Source: Paracoccus cavernae
GTDB lineage: Bacteria > Pseudomonadota > Alphaproteobacteria > Rhodobacterales > Rhodobacteraceae
Length of the DNA stretch: 64,000 bases
Assembly (NCBI GenBank): GCA_030410095.1
Contig: JAUFRC010000001.1
Span: forward strand, 446,501 to 510,500
Direction of reading: 5' to 3'
The position numbers and the translations under genes were made by a program. Numbering within the stretch: position 1 is the stretch's first letter; each line of letters starts with the position of its first letter. Shown here in pieces: positions 49,451 through 58,869 of this stretch. The notes below the pieces were generated by a model, which was given only the letters and a program-made list of their open reading frames with translations, had not been told where the DNA came from and did no database searches.

Positions 49451-50009
49451 ATGATTTATGACAGCCGCCGAGCCATCAGCTCCTTTCTTTTCAAGCAGGA
49501 TGAAGCGGAACCGGTCGATCTGGCTTTTGTCTTTTGCAGTCCGACCATCAGCAGCCTCACACCGGCGGTTGGGCTTTACGCGTCGGGCATGGCGCCGAAG
49601 GTGCTGATCACGGGGGCGGGCATCACCGCCGACGGATTGGTCGAGTGGTCGTTCTATCGCGACCACGCGCTCGCATCGGGCGTGGCTCAAAGCGATCTCC
49701 TGCTGGAGAAAACTGCCCGCAATACGGCAGAAAACGCGGCCTACGGGGCTGCGCTGGTCGAAAGCGAACTGGGCTGGAACAGCGTCCGCAAGATCGCTGT
49801 TTGCTGCAAGCCCTTTCACATGCGGCGAGCCATCATGACCTTGCGGCGCTACATCCCCGAGGATGTCCGCATCATCGCCCAGCCCCCTCTGACCCCGCGA
49901 TCTGTCCGCCGAGACCTGGTGGCAGACGGAGCACGGCCGCAACCGCGTGCTCGCCGAGTTGGGGAAGATTGCTGAATATGCGCTCAAGGGTGACTTGGGT
50001 GACATCTGA
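49451..50009 (+). CDS. YdcF/ElyC/SanA-like protein (DUF218, frameshifted)
   Basis: ATG 49451 follows AAGAGAAGAG. Family features are VDLAFVFCSPTISSLTPAVG LYASG, APKVLITGAGITADGLVEWS, the acidic LLEKTARNTAENAAYGAALV motif and VCCKPFHMRRAIMTLRRYIP. The frame breaks near 49885 in the CCCCCT run. Restored, it ends TWWQTEHGRNRVLAELGKIA EYALKGDLGDI at 50009. The DUF218 fold (SanA, ElyC, YdcF) is linked in E. coli to envelope integrity and lipid-carrier metabolism. It may bind nucleotides or S-adenosylmethionine. This copy has no membrane anchor. Its end overlaps the start of the Mur-NRPS gene by about 32 bases, which implies one operon and a joint task. Confidence 0.75.
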
Positions 50010-53000
50010 ATTGCCCAAACTGCATTTGATCGGTGTCGGCGGATCCGGCATGTTCCCTCTGGCTCTGTTGTTGCGTCAGGCGGGCTATGAGGTCTCGGGG
50101 AGCGACAGCAACTGCAGCAAGGAGCGCCTTGATCTCCTGCTGGCGAACGGTATTCGCGTTCAGGCTGCAGCGATGCGCGATGTGGACGGCGTCATTGTGA
50201 GCCCCGCCATTCCCGATCCCATGCCGAGCTGCGTGCGGCCCGACGCGACAGCATACCCGTGCAAACGCGAGCTCGGGCGCTTGCCGAACTGATCGCACAG
50301 CGACCCTCGATCTGCGTTGCCGGCAGCCACGGAAAATCGACAACCACGGCAATGCTTGTTCATATTCTCGATTATGCGGGGCCGAGCGATTGCGGCCATA
50401 TGCTGGGCGCATCGTTTGCATGCGGCACGCTTCCCCCGCGCGCCTCGGCAAAGCGGAAGCACCCGTCGTGATCGAAGCCTGTGAAGCCCACGGCGCGCTT
50501 GCCTGCTGGCAACCTGCCCATGCCATTGTGACCAATGTCGATGACGATCACGCCAACCACTACGGCGGCACGGACGGGTTGACAGCGGCCTTCGGGTCTT
50601 TTCTCTCGAGAGTGCCTGTCGGGGGGCGGTTGTCGCCTGTGGCGACGATGCGGGCGTCGCGGACCTGTTGAGAAGAACGCGAAATGCCGCCCTGACCTAT
50701 GGTTTCGGTGAAGGAAACCTTCTCAGGGCGACCGAGGTGGGACCGAAGCGGATCGCACTCACTTTGCGCGGGGCGGAGCTGGGGACGCTGACCCTCTCCA
50801 TCCCCGGCCGCCACAATCTGCTCAATGCAATGGGGGCGCTTGGGATGGCGCTCTCGCTCGGTGTGGGCTTTGAAACCGCAGCCGCTGCGCTCGCCGGATT
50901 CCGAGGGATCGCGCGGCGTCTGCAGCGGGTACCGGCCAAGCAGTCCCTGCGAGTTTTCGACGATTTCGCGCATCATCCGTCCGAAGTTGCCGCGTCGATC
51001 GCGGTTCTTCGTGAGGGCGCTGCAGGGCGGCTGATCGCGGTCTTCGAGCCGCAATTGCACAGTCGGGTCTCGCGGATGGCGTTGCGCTTTGCCGAGGCGC
51101 TGTCGGCGGCGGAGCTGAGTTTCATCTTGCCGGTGGCGGCGCATGGCGAGCGCGCGGGGTCAGGACGGCGACGCCGCACTGAAAGCCGCCGCGCGGTCCC
51201 TCGCGCTTTCTGCCGTCTCGGTTTCGGGCCGAGCCGAACTGCTCGTCCGCTTGCAGGACAATCTGCGGCCGGATGATACGATTGTCGTCATGGCGGGGGC
51301 AGCGGGGACGGTCTGGCCGGTTGGCTGGGCGAAAACCTGATACCTGCGTCCCCGTCTACCTCATGCGTTCTGGTCGGAGAGACGACCCCTGTCGCTCGCG
51401 ATCTCATCGGGATCGTGGCGGGACACGCGGCCCGCAATCCCGCTGCACCGGCCTTGGAAATGGGGCATCGCAGGTTGAGCTACGGCGAGCTGGCACGCCG
51501 CGTCCGTGACCTCGCCGCCGCACTCGGGGCGGCCGGAGTGGGCGCGGGCGACAATGTGGGTGTCTGCATCGGCCGAAGCGTGGACCGTGTTTCTTCGTTC
51601 CTGGCGATCCTGCAAATGGGCGCGGTCTTCGTGCCGCTTGATCCGGCCCTGCCGGAAGAGCGGTTGCGTCATGTTCTGAACAGCACGGACATGCGGCTTG
51701 TGATCGTGAATGCGGCAAGTCCGGCATTGCCGGACATGGAGCTGGATTTTGTGGTTTTGGACCGTCTGCCCGAGGTCGCGGGCCTGCCGGAATTCGACTG
51801 GCAGCCCGATGACTGCGCCGGTGATGCCCCAGCCTATATCATCTTCACCTCGGGGACGAGCGGCCAGCCCAAAGGCGTGGTCCTCTCGCGCGCAGCGCTG
51901 GCCAATTACGCCGTTGCCGCCGCCCGTCATTTCGAGCTCGGCGCCAGCGCGAGGGTCTCGCAGCTAAACGGTTTCGGATCTGACGTCTCGGTCGGCGATA
52001 TGGCCATGGCTCTCGCTGCAGGTGCCTGTCTCGTCTTTCCTACGGATGTTCAGGGCTTCCGGGTCCGGCGGTCGGGCGCTTCATTGATCAGGCACGCCTG
52101 ACGCACTTGTCGCTCACCCTCGGCGCTGACGATCATCCCGCAGGCAGATCATCCCGAGCTGACGCATATTATCGTGGCCGGAGAGGCCTGTCGCCCCGCT
52201 CTGGTCGAGCAATGGGGACGGGGGCGCACCTTCATCAATGCCTACGGGCCGACTGAAGCCACGATCGAGGCGCTTTTACCCGATGCGAGCCCGGCCATCC
52301 CGTCACGATCGGGAGGCCCGTCGACAATATGGGCGCCTGCTGCTGACGCAGGACCTGCAACCTGTCGCTCGGGGAGAGGAGGGCGAGCTTTGCCTTTTCG
52401 GACGGGGTCTGGCGCTAGGCTATCTCGATCAGCCGGAGCTGACCGCGCGGCAATTCCCGACGGTCGACATTCCGGGCCAAGGATCCATGCGGATCTACCG
52501 CACAGGCGACCGCGCCAAGGCCACCGCAGAGGGTAGGTTCATCTGCCTCGGGCGGATCGATGATCAAGTGAAGATCAACGGCCACCGCATCGAACCGGCA
52601 GAAATCGAGGCGGTGCTCTGCGATCAGCCCGATGTGGTTGACGCGTCAGTGTCGCTGCTCGCGGCAGAATCCATGCCCGACCGGCTGATTGCCCATGTGG
52701 TGATGCGGCGCGGGACCGGCACGTTCGATCCGCTGGCGCTGCGTGAAAGCCTCTCGAAGCGATTGCCCGCCTTTATGATCCCGTCCGCGTTCCTGCCGGT
52801 TCCGGAGCTGCCGCTCAATGCCAATGGCAAGCGGAACCGCAGCGCCTTGCCGCTGCCCCCATTTCTGACGGAGCCGCCCGTAGCCCGCACGGTCGGCACA
52901 GCGACCGAAGCGCGGCTCATGGCGCTGATCGATGCCAATGTGGGCCAGCACAGGCTCGCGGGCGTCCGCGACAGCTTCGATCGGGCAGGGATCGACTCCT

Positions 53001-53841
53001 TTCCATGGCGGCCCTTCTGTTTGCGGTCGAGGACGCGTTCGATGTCAGACTCGATATAGATTTCGAGCCGGGCCGCGACACTGTCGAGATCCTTGCGTTG
53101 ATGGTGGAGGCGCGCCTGAACGCACCGTCCCGCGCGGTGCCTGACGATCTGGACGTTCCGGAAGATGGTCTCGCCGACAAGCTGGCACCCTATCTTGCGA
53201 CTTGGCCTGGCGAACACCTCGGACGAAAAGGGCTGGTCCGCAGCCTTGCCCCCAAAAGCTTGGCCCGAAACTCTTTGGTGTTTCCAGACAGGTAGCGAGT
53301 TTGCCCAGTTGAGCACAGCCCTGCAGGAAGCGGCGACGCTGTTTGGTCTGCGCTCTGGACATCTCGCGGTCGAATACAACGACGAAACGCTCTCGGCGCT
53401 CGGCCGTCTTTATGCCGACGAAATCGAGACGGTCGCGCCGTCAGGTGCGCTCTCTATCGGCGGAAACTGCCAAGGGGGATCGTGATGAGGGCGGCCGGGC
53501 TGGAGCTGATGCGGCGCGGCCGTGAAGTCGCACTGACCATCTTGATGGAGCAGGGCCGCTTCCTGCTCTATCCCGGGGAAACGCTGCTCCTGTTCGGGGC
53601 GGGCAGCTACCTCAACCCCTACGGCCAGATCGACGCGCCCGAGCAACTCTTCCGCGCAGCCTATTCCGGCGGCCACAAGGTCGAGATCATCCCCGGGACG
53701 CATGGAAGCTATTTCACGCCCGAAAACGTCGGAGCGCTCGCCGAGACCATCCTGCGCCATATGACCCGTGTCCGCTGCGCACAAAGAACCCTCCCGCAGC
53801 TGTCCGGCCCGCCGAGCGTCCGGTTTGCAAAGCGGAAATGT
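49978..53841 (+). CDS. MurC-type ligase – NRPS adenylation – carrier – Cys thioesterase fusion (multiply frameshifted)
   Basis: Correcting about twelve one-base homopolymer losses gives one chain of roughly 1,290 residues. Residues 1-445 form a Mur ligase of MurC type: LHLIGVGGSGMFPLALLL (nucleotide sugar binding), VAGSHGKSTTTAMLVHIL (P-loop), EACEAHGAL, IVTNVDDDHANHYGG, LSIPGRHNLLNAMGALGMAL, FDDFAHHPSEVAASIAVL and a GSGDGLAGWL end. No stop separates this from residues 475-960, an adenylation domain: YIIFTSGTSGQPKGVVLS (A3), NAYGPTEATIEAL (A5), YRTGDRA (A7), GRIDDQVKINGHRIEP (A8), NANGKRNRSAL (A10 Lys). Next is a carrier domain with Ser in GIDSFSM (codon 52997-52999). Last is a thioesterase with GGNCQGG (Cys codon 53468-53470) and IIPGTHGSYF. 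The product is unknown. Mur and NRPS parts could be separate if translation restarts at GTG 51415. The thioesterase end is uncertain (53841 is a guess). Confidence 0.72.
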
Positions 53842-53869
53842 GATCGTGGGATCCCGAACGAGGCGCGCG

Positions 53870-55090
53870 ATGAAGGGGCTTCGTGCCGCCCTGTCCCAAG
53901 CGGCTGCCGATCCGCCTGCCGCGTTTCGGCGCTTCCGGCGGATCTTTCGTGCGGGCTTGGGGATGGCACGCGGAATGCTTGTGTATCATGCCGCATGGGT
54001 GGGGATGGGCCGCTCGCGCAGCGACCTCGCCGCCGCGGTCTCGGATTTGCTGATGATCGGGTTTTACGGCGCGAACGAGCGGGCCCCCTCGGCACGGCTG
54101 CTCGCCCGACAGGTGCAGCGCGGCGAAGTCGGAGGCGTCTTTTTCGTCACCCAGAACATTGGCACGCTGCAAGAGGTGACGGGCCTTCTGCGCCTGTTCC
54201 GCGCGGGCGAACATCAACCGATGATCGCGATTGATCAAGAAGGCGGCATTGTCCAGCGGCTGAAGGAAGCCCACGGGATGACTCCGCTGCCGGCTGCAAA
54301 AGTGGTTGCCGCGACCATGTCGCCCGTGCAGGCGCGGGAAATCTACGCGACCGCCGGACAAGAGCTCGCGGCCTTGGGGTTCAATACCAATTTCGGTCCC
54401 GTGCTTGATATCGACATGCCGCAAAGTCCCGCAATCGGTCGTGCCAAACGGTCATTCGGATCCGATCCCGTTCTGATCGTTCCCTATGCGGAGGCCTTCG
54501 TGGAGGGGTTCTCGGGAGCGGGTATCCTGTGTGTCGCCAAGCATTTTCCGGGCCACGGCAGTGCGATGGGAGACAGCCACCACGGCGTTGCCGATATTTC
54601 GGAGAGCTGGAACGAGGCGGAACTGCAGCCTTTTCGCCGTCTTTTCGTCTCGGCACAGGCTCCCGCCATGGTGATGATGGGCCATCTGCGGCTTGACGCC
54701 ATCGCTTCCGACGGGCTGCCCGCCACAATTTCCTCCTCCATTGTGACAGGGCTGCTGCGGGAAAAGATGGGTTTTCGAGGCGTTATCATGACGGATGACA
54801 TTGATATGGAAGCGATAAGCCATCTCATGAACCGCAGGCAGGCTGTCATCGCATCGCTGGTCGCAGGCAATGATCTGATCATGATCAAGAACCTTTTCGG
54901 CTATGATCCGCTGCTGCCGTCGCGCGTGGTCGGCTGGGTCCGCGATGCCATCTCTCGGGGCGTTCTGACCGAGGAGCGGATCATGGCCTCTGCCGAGCGC
55001 GTCCGCGCGGTCCGGCACAGGGCGCAGCGGGAAACGTTCCATCGGGCGGGCGCTCGCCCTTCACAGCCTCCAGCACCACGCGCGCCGTGA
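53870..55090 (+). CDS. GH3 beta-N-acetylhexosaminidase, NagZ-like
   Basis: This intact 406-residue protein starts at ATG 53870. Residues 55-400 follow the NagZ (glycoside hydrolase 3) pattern: IGFYGANERAPSARLLARQV, GGVFFVTQNIG, PMIAIDQEGGIVQRLKE, GFNTNFGPVLDIDM, and the catalytic loop VAKHFPGHGSAMGDSHHGV, with the Asp-His acid pair. MMGHLRLDAI and the nucleophile Asp in GVIMTDDIDMEAI also fit. The N-terminal 50 residues (basic, then FRAGLGMARGMLVYHAAWVG) are extra and might tether it to a membrane. NagZ cuts GlcNAc from anhydroMurNAc peptides in peptidoglycan recycling. Here it follows the Mur-NRPS gene closely. The in-frame upstream extension reaches 53768, so fusion to the thioesterase cannot be excluded. 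Confidence 0.85.
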   Translation: MKGLRAALSQAAADPPAAFRRFRRIFRAGLGMARGMLVYHAAWVGMGRSRSDLAAAVSDLLMIGFYGANERAPSARLLARQVQRGEVGGVFFVTQNIGTLQEVTGLLRLFRAGEHQPMIAIDQEGGIVQRLKEAHGMTPLPAAKVVAATMSPVQAREIYATAGQELAALGFNTNFGPVLDIDMPQSPAIGRAKRSFGSDPVLIVPYAEAFVEGFSGAGILCVAKHFPGHGSAMGDSHHGVADISESWNEAELQPFRRLFVSAQAPAMVMMGHLRLDAIASDGLPATISSSIVTGLLREKMGFRGVIMTDDIDMEAISHLMNRRQAVIASLVAGNDLIMIKNLFGYDPLLPSRVVGWVRDAISRGVLTEERIMASAERVRAVRHRAQRETFHRAGARPSQPPAPRAP

Positions 55091-55463
55091 AGCCCGCGTC
55101 ATGGTTACGGCGTTTCCGCAGTCCTGATCCCTTCGCCCTTGGAGACGGGAAGACGTCAGATCGTAGCTTTCGTCGCTGTCCGATTTCCGGGGAGTAGCTC
55201 ACCTGAAAAGCCCGCCATCAGCTGGTCGGACGTTGCGGGCCGCGGATGGCGCACTGGGTGGATCGCTCAGCACCTGCGAGGTGATGCCGAAATGCAGTGC
55301 TGACCCGGCGTAGGCATTCCCTGCGAATCCGGTGTGAAGTCCGCGCAAAACCTGATATGCTGGGGTGGAGGCCGGAATGGCCTGACGGCTTGGTTTGGGA
55401 CCGCCGTCCGACCGGTCAACGTCTGACTTAGCTCCGCGCCTCCTCGAGATGGAGGGTAAAGCA
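55091..55463. other. Intergenic region after the GH3 gene
   Basis: This gap of about 370 bases has no supported gene. It must hold the promoter of the DUF2189 gene. GATGGAGGGTAAAGCA just before ATG 55464 is its ribosome site. A short ORF on the minus strand (55199-55495) has no family features. Confidence 0.45.
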
Positions 55464-56327
55464 ATGTCCACCGAAATTATTGGCAACCCGATCACTTGGG
55501 CCGCACGGCGGGTTATTGGCGCAGGTCATGGCCTTGAGGCTGCTGTCGACGGGATCGGCGGTCGGGAGGTTGCGCAGCCGGTCGTCAACACGATTGGAGC
55601 GCGAGAGGTTGGAGCGGCTCTGAGCAAGGGCGTCAGGGATCTGGCGGCATACCGATCCGACGTCATCGTCTTGGTGCTGCTCTATCCGGTGATCGGATTT
55701 GCACTGGTCGTCTGGGCGCTCAAGGCGGGGCAGCTGCATCTTTTGCTTCCGCTGGCGGCCGGTTTTCCCCTTGTGGGGCCTGTGGCGGCGACCGGGCTTT
55801 ACGAGATGAGCAAGCGGCGCGAGCAAGGTCTGGAGCCCAGTTGGGGCGTCGCGATGGACGCCTTGCGCGCGGGCGTCTTTGGTCCGGTGCTCACGCTCGG
55901 GGCTCTGCTCGTCGGGGTCTTCCTGCTATGGCTCTATGCCGCCCATTCCATCTGGCTCGCCACGCTCGGGCCTGTGCCTTACGACAGCATCTCTGCTTTG
56001 CTGCGCGACAGCTTCACGACCGAGGCAGGGTGGGAGATGATTGCGGCGGGCGTCGGTGTAGGCGCCATATTCGCCGCGGTTGTGCTTTGTCTGAGCGTCG
56101 TGTCTTTCCCCATGTTGGTCGATCGTCGGGCCGGCATCCCCTTGGCCGTCGCAACATCGCTGGCCGTTGTTCGCCGCAACCCCGCGACCATTGCCCTATG
56201 GGGATTGATTGTCGCGGTCTTGCTGGCGCTGGGGTCGATTCCGCTTTTTGTCGGGCTGATCTTCGTCCTGCCGGTCCTTGGCCACGCGACATGGCATCTC
56301 TACCGTGCCGCTGTGACATGGCCTTAA
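55464..56327 (+). CDS. DUF2189 integral membrane protein
   Basis: This intact protein of about 287 residues starts at ATG 55464, chosen because GGAGGG lies at the right distance. The polar N-terminus contains a duplicated motif (AAVDGIGGREVAQPVVNTIG AREVG) and is followed by six membrane helices. Family markers are LYPVIGFALVVWALKAGQLH LLLPLAAGFPLVGPVAATGL YEMSKRREQG and VSFPMLVDRRAGIPLAVATS, written in part. DUF2189 proteins are common in alphaproteobacteria and of unknown role. The gene is not clearly tied to the accessory locus, and probably marks the return to core chromosome. Confidence 0.8.
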   Translation: MSTEIIGNPITWAARRVIGAGHGLEAAVDGIGGREVAQPVVNTIGAREVGAALSKGVRDLAAYRSDVIVLVLLYPVIGFALVVWALKAGQLHLLLPLAAGFPLVGPVAATGLYEMSKRREQGLEPSWGVAMDALRAGVFGPVLTLGALLVGVFLLWLYAAHSIWLATLGPVPYDSISALLRDSFTTEAGWEMIAAGVGVGAIFAAVVLCLSVVSFPMLVDRRAGIPLAVATSLAVVRRNPATIALWGLIVAVLLALGSIPLFVGLIFVLPVLGHATWHLYRAAVTWP

Positions 56328-56345
56328 ATGGCAAGCGGATGAGCG

Positions 56346-56704
56346 CTAGAGCGCGCGGGCACCTTTGCAGCTGTATTCGTTCGCATAAGACCGCGCCCCG
56401 CATTCGCCGTTCGTGCACCATTGGCGCACGCCGCCTTGGTACAGCGCCCCTGTGGCGCGATCGAAAAGCAGCGATGTTCCGCTAAAGCCGTCATGCCACA
56501 GGCTCAGCAGATGGTTGTCAGAGGATCTGGTTATGGGGCGGCTCTCATCGCCTTCGAGGCCCATCGTGCCGCGTTCAAGATCCACAATCAGCTTGCTGGC
56601 CGACGGCTGACCGCGAGCGGGCGTACAGTCAAATGTGGTTGGCGCAGCTGCGGCGGCCACCGATGAGGCCACGAGGAAAGCAACGCTCGGAAGAACTGCC
56701 TTCA
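56346..56704 (-). CDS. Small secreted protein
   Basis: ATG 56704 gives a signal peptide MKAVLPSVAFLVASSVAAAA (cut after AAAA-P). A mature domain of about 98 residues contains four Cys (TFDCTPARG, RQWCTNGECGARSY, NEYSCKGARAL) and many Trp/Tyr. The middle IVDLERGTMGLEGDESRPIT, LLFDRATGALYQGG is beta-rich. It resembles small periplasmic proteins with no named function. ATG 56762 is an alternative start but gives a poorer signal peptide. Convergent to DUF2189. The frame is intact. Confidence 0.62.
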
Positions 56705-57454
56705 TGGTCAAACACCTCGAAGATTGCCGCATCATGAAACGCCTCGGCTGCGGATAAATCAATCCCGAACGTCCGGCGGTCCGCGATGTCCGGCTTTACG
56801 ATCTGCGCTTTCCGGCGGAAGGAGGCATGGCAGGCGCAGGCAGAGCGGGCCTTTTCGCAACCCTCAATGAAAACTCGCCCGAAAGGACGTCGCGGTCAGT
56901 GAGACATGCGCGTCCAGCGGCGGGTGCAGCTCGAACGCCTTGGCTCTCCGTCGGGATTGAGACAGGCCGGAACCAGCGAAGTACGGTCGCCTCGCGATCT
57001 CTTCAATTTACTGAAATATATGGAGATTATGCATCCGTCTCGCCCAGAGCGAGGGGCGGGTGGAAAGAGACGTTGGGCGTTCGGAGACCGATCTCGCGCA
57101 GTCGGCCGTCTCCGAAGGGCGGATGGTCTCTGCAAACCACTTTTGCACATAAAAGCGGCCCCGCGAGGGACCCGTTTTCGGGTTTGCATTGTGCAAGTGG
57201 CGGAGGAGTGCCCTTCCAACTGGACCGTCTCCTGTGACCCTTGAGGATGCTCCGGCAGGATTACGAGTCTTACGGACTTCTAGGGAACATTTCGCAATTT
57301 AACGCCGGTTCACGGGGCAATTCGCCGCTGTTCCCAATGTCCGAGGGACGCAGCCCGCAACGCGCAGAGCCCCGCAACACACTGACTTGAATACGTTTTA
57401 TTTCTACGCATTCGTAGTCGCGCGACCACGGTGGTCGTTCGAAAGGAAACGAAA
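56705..57454. other. Intergenic region with an att-like repeat
   Basis: This region of about 750 bases has no supported gene. Short ORFs at 56827-57244 overlap each other in conflicting frames and lack family matches. The region includes the 25-base repeat at 57181-57205 (separate entry) and the likely promoter of the HTH gene near 57390-57440 (TTGAATACGTTTTATTTC). Confidence 0.4.
57181..57205. repeat. Copy 1 of a 25-base repeat that resembles a tRNA-Ser 3' end (possible att site)
   Basis: GGTTTGCATTGTGCAAGTGG CGGAG matches 60130-60154 at 23 of 25 positions. Read on the minus strand it contains CTCCGCCA, the acceptor end of tRNA-Ser, followed by a TTGCACAATGCAA palindrome. No tRNA body is present. 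It fits a remnant attachment site. Confidence 0.45.
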
Positions 57455-57655
57455 ATGCGAGAAGTATGCCTTAGTCAGATCGATCTGGCTGCCCGATGGA
57501 GAATTAGCCCGAGGACACTCGAGAGGTGGCGGTGGTGCGGCGAAGGACCGAGCTTCATGAAGCTCGGTGGGCGCGTGATCTACCGCCTCGAAGATGTGCT
57601 GGCGTTCGAAAATCAAGAGTTACGCGACTTGGAGGAGATAAAGGCCCAGCGCTGA
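57455..57655 (+). CDS. Excisionase/AlpA-type helix-turn-helix protein
   Basis: This intact 66-residue protein has the MerR-like HTH_17 fold: VCLSQIDLAARWRISPRTLE RWRWCGEGPSFMKLGGRVIY RLEDVLAFE, written in part. It starts at ATG 57455 after AAAGGAAACG. Such single-domain proteins direct excision or early transcription in integrative elements. No integrase lies beside it, and IS remnants begin about 60 bases later, so it is probably a relic of an older element between the two att-like repeats. Confidence 0.72.
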   Translation: MREVCLSQIDLAARWRISPRTLERWRWCGEGPSFMKLGGRVIYRLEDVLAFENQELRDLEEIKAQR

Positions 57656-57781
57656 ACAGGCGCGGGCATCGTCAGCAAAACCCGAGCTATGGCTGAAAAT
57701 GGGTGATGGTGCCTGAGAAGGCGGCGTATCGTGGCGGGTGTCCAAGCCTGCCAGAACTTCCACAAGGAACGATACGCCTAT

Positions 57782-58340
57782 GTCAGAAGATACCACGATC
57801 ACCCCGCTCCGCCAGCCCGGAACGATCCTCGACCCGTTGACGGAAATTGCCCGTGAAGGCGCGCGTCAGATGCTGGCGGCTGCGCTGAAGGCGGAGGCGG
57901 CCAACTTCGTCGCGCAGTTTGCCGACGAGCTTCTGCCCGATGGCCGACAGCGTATCGTCCGGCATGGTACGGGCCCCGAGCGCGAGATCCAGACCGGGAT
58001 CGGACCTGTCCCCGTGCAGCGCCAGAAGGTCCGCGACAGGGCGGAAGGTGTTGCTGACGAGAAGAAGATCCGCTTCACCTCGAGCATTCTGCCACGATGG
58101 GCGCGGCGGTCACGCAGTCTCGATGCGTTGCTCCCGGTGCTCTATCTGCGCGGCATTTCCACTGGAGATTTTCAGGAGGCGCTGAGCGCGTTGCTCGGGA
58201 CGGATGCGCCAAACCTGTCGCCAGGCGTCATCACGCGGCTCACGACGGGCTGGCAAAAAGACTACGACCGCTGGCAACGCCGCGATCTCTCTGCCCGGCG
58301 CTACGTCTACATCTCCCAACTTCGACAGATAAAACGCTAA
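57782..58340 (+). pseudogene. IS256-family transposase, N-terminal fragment
   Basis: The product (GTILDPLTEIAREGARQMLA, AEAANFVAQFADELLPDGRQ RIVRHG, DALLPVLYLRGISTGDFQEA LSALLG, SPGVITRLTTGWQKDYDRWQ RRDLS) is the first part of an IS256-type transposase. The normal sequence stops near ARRYVYI (about 58310), just where the family would go on to the DDE core. The following bases belong to another element. About half the transposase, with all catalytic residues, is gone. Confidence 0.82.
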
Positions 58341-58394
58341 GCGCATGTTTTCATTGTTCTCGAATGAGCGATTTTGCCACAACACGGCAAGCGA

Positions 58395-58849
58395 TCAGGG
58401 GCGCTTCACGTCCAGGGCGTCGAAGAGGTTCAACTGTTCCGGCTGCGGATTGGAGATCCCGGAGAAGGTTTGAGGGCCGATATGGGTGGTATGCTTCTGA
58501 ATGCGCGCCAGCAGCTCGTGGGCGATCTTCGGCTGGTACTGCTGCCCTTCGCCTTCAGACGCATGCGCATGACGCGATAGAGCACCAGGGCAAGGAAGCA
58601 GATGAGGGCGTGCGCCCGGATGCGGTCGGGCAGGCGATGGTGCACGGGCGCGATCTCGATGTCGGATTTGAGCACGCGGAAGCCGCGCTCGATATCCGCC
58701 AGGGCCTTGTAGCGGCGCACGGCCTCTGCCGGGGTCAGGTCCGGCGCATTGGTCAGCAGCGCGAGCTTTCCGTCGAACAGTTCGGCCGCGGCGATGGCCT
58801 CCTCGTCCAGCGCCCAGCTGAAGCGCTCGGCGGTGTTGATCAGCCCCAC
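58395..58849 (-). pseudogene. IS1634/IS4-type transposase, C-terminal fragment
   Basis: The minus strand carries FSWALDEEAIAAAELFDGKL ALLTNA, ADIERGFRVLKSDIEIAPVHH, RIRAHALICFLALVLYRVMR and, after a break near 58540, HELLARIQKHTTHIGPQTFS and NPQPEQLNLFDALDVKRP. This matches the DDE/C-terminal part of IS1634-like transposases. It is cut at about 58850 by the IS3 element. The N-terminal half is not found on the other side of that element, so more than a simple insertion has happened. Confidence 0.75.
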
Positions 58850-58869
58850 TTGAGTGGTCCGTTTTAAAG

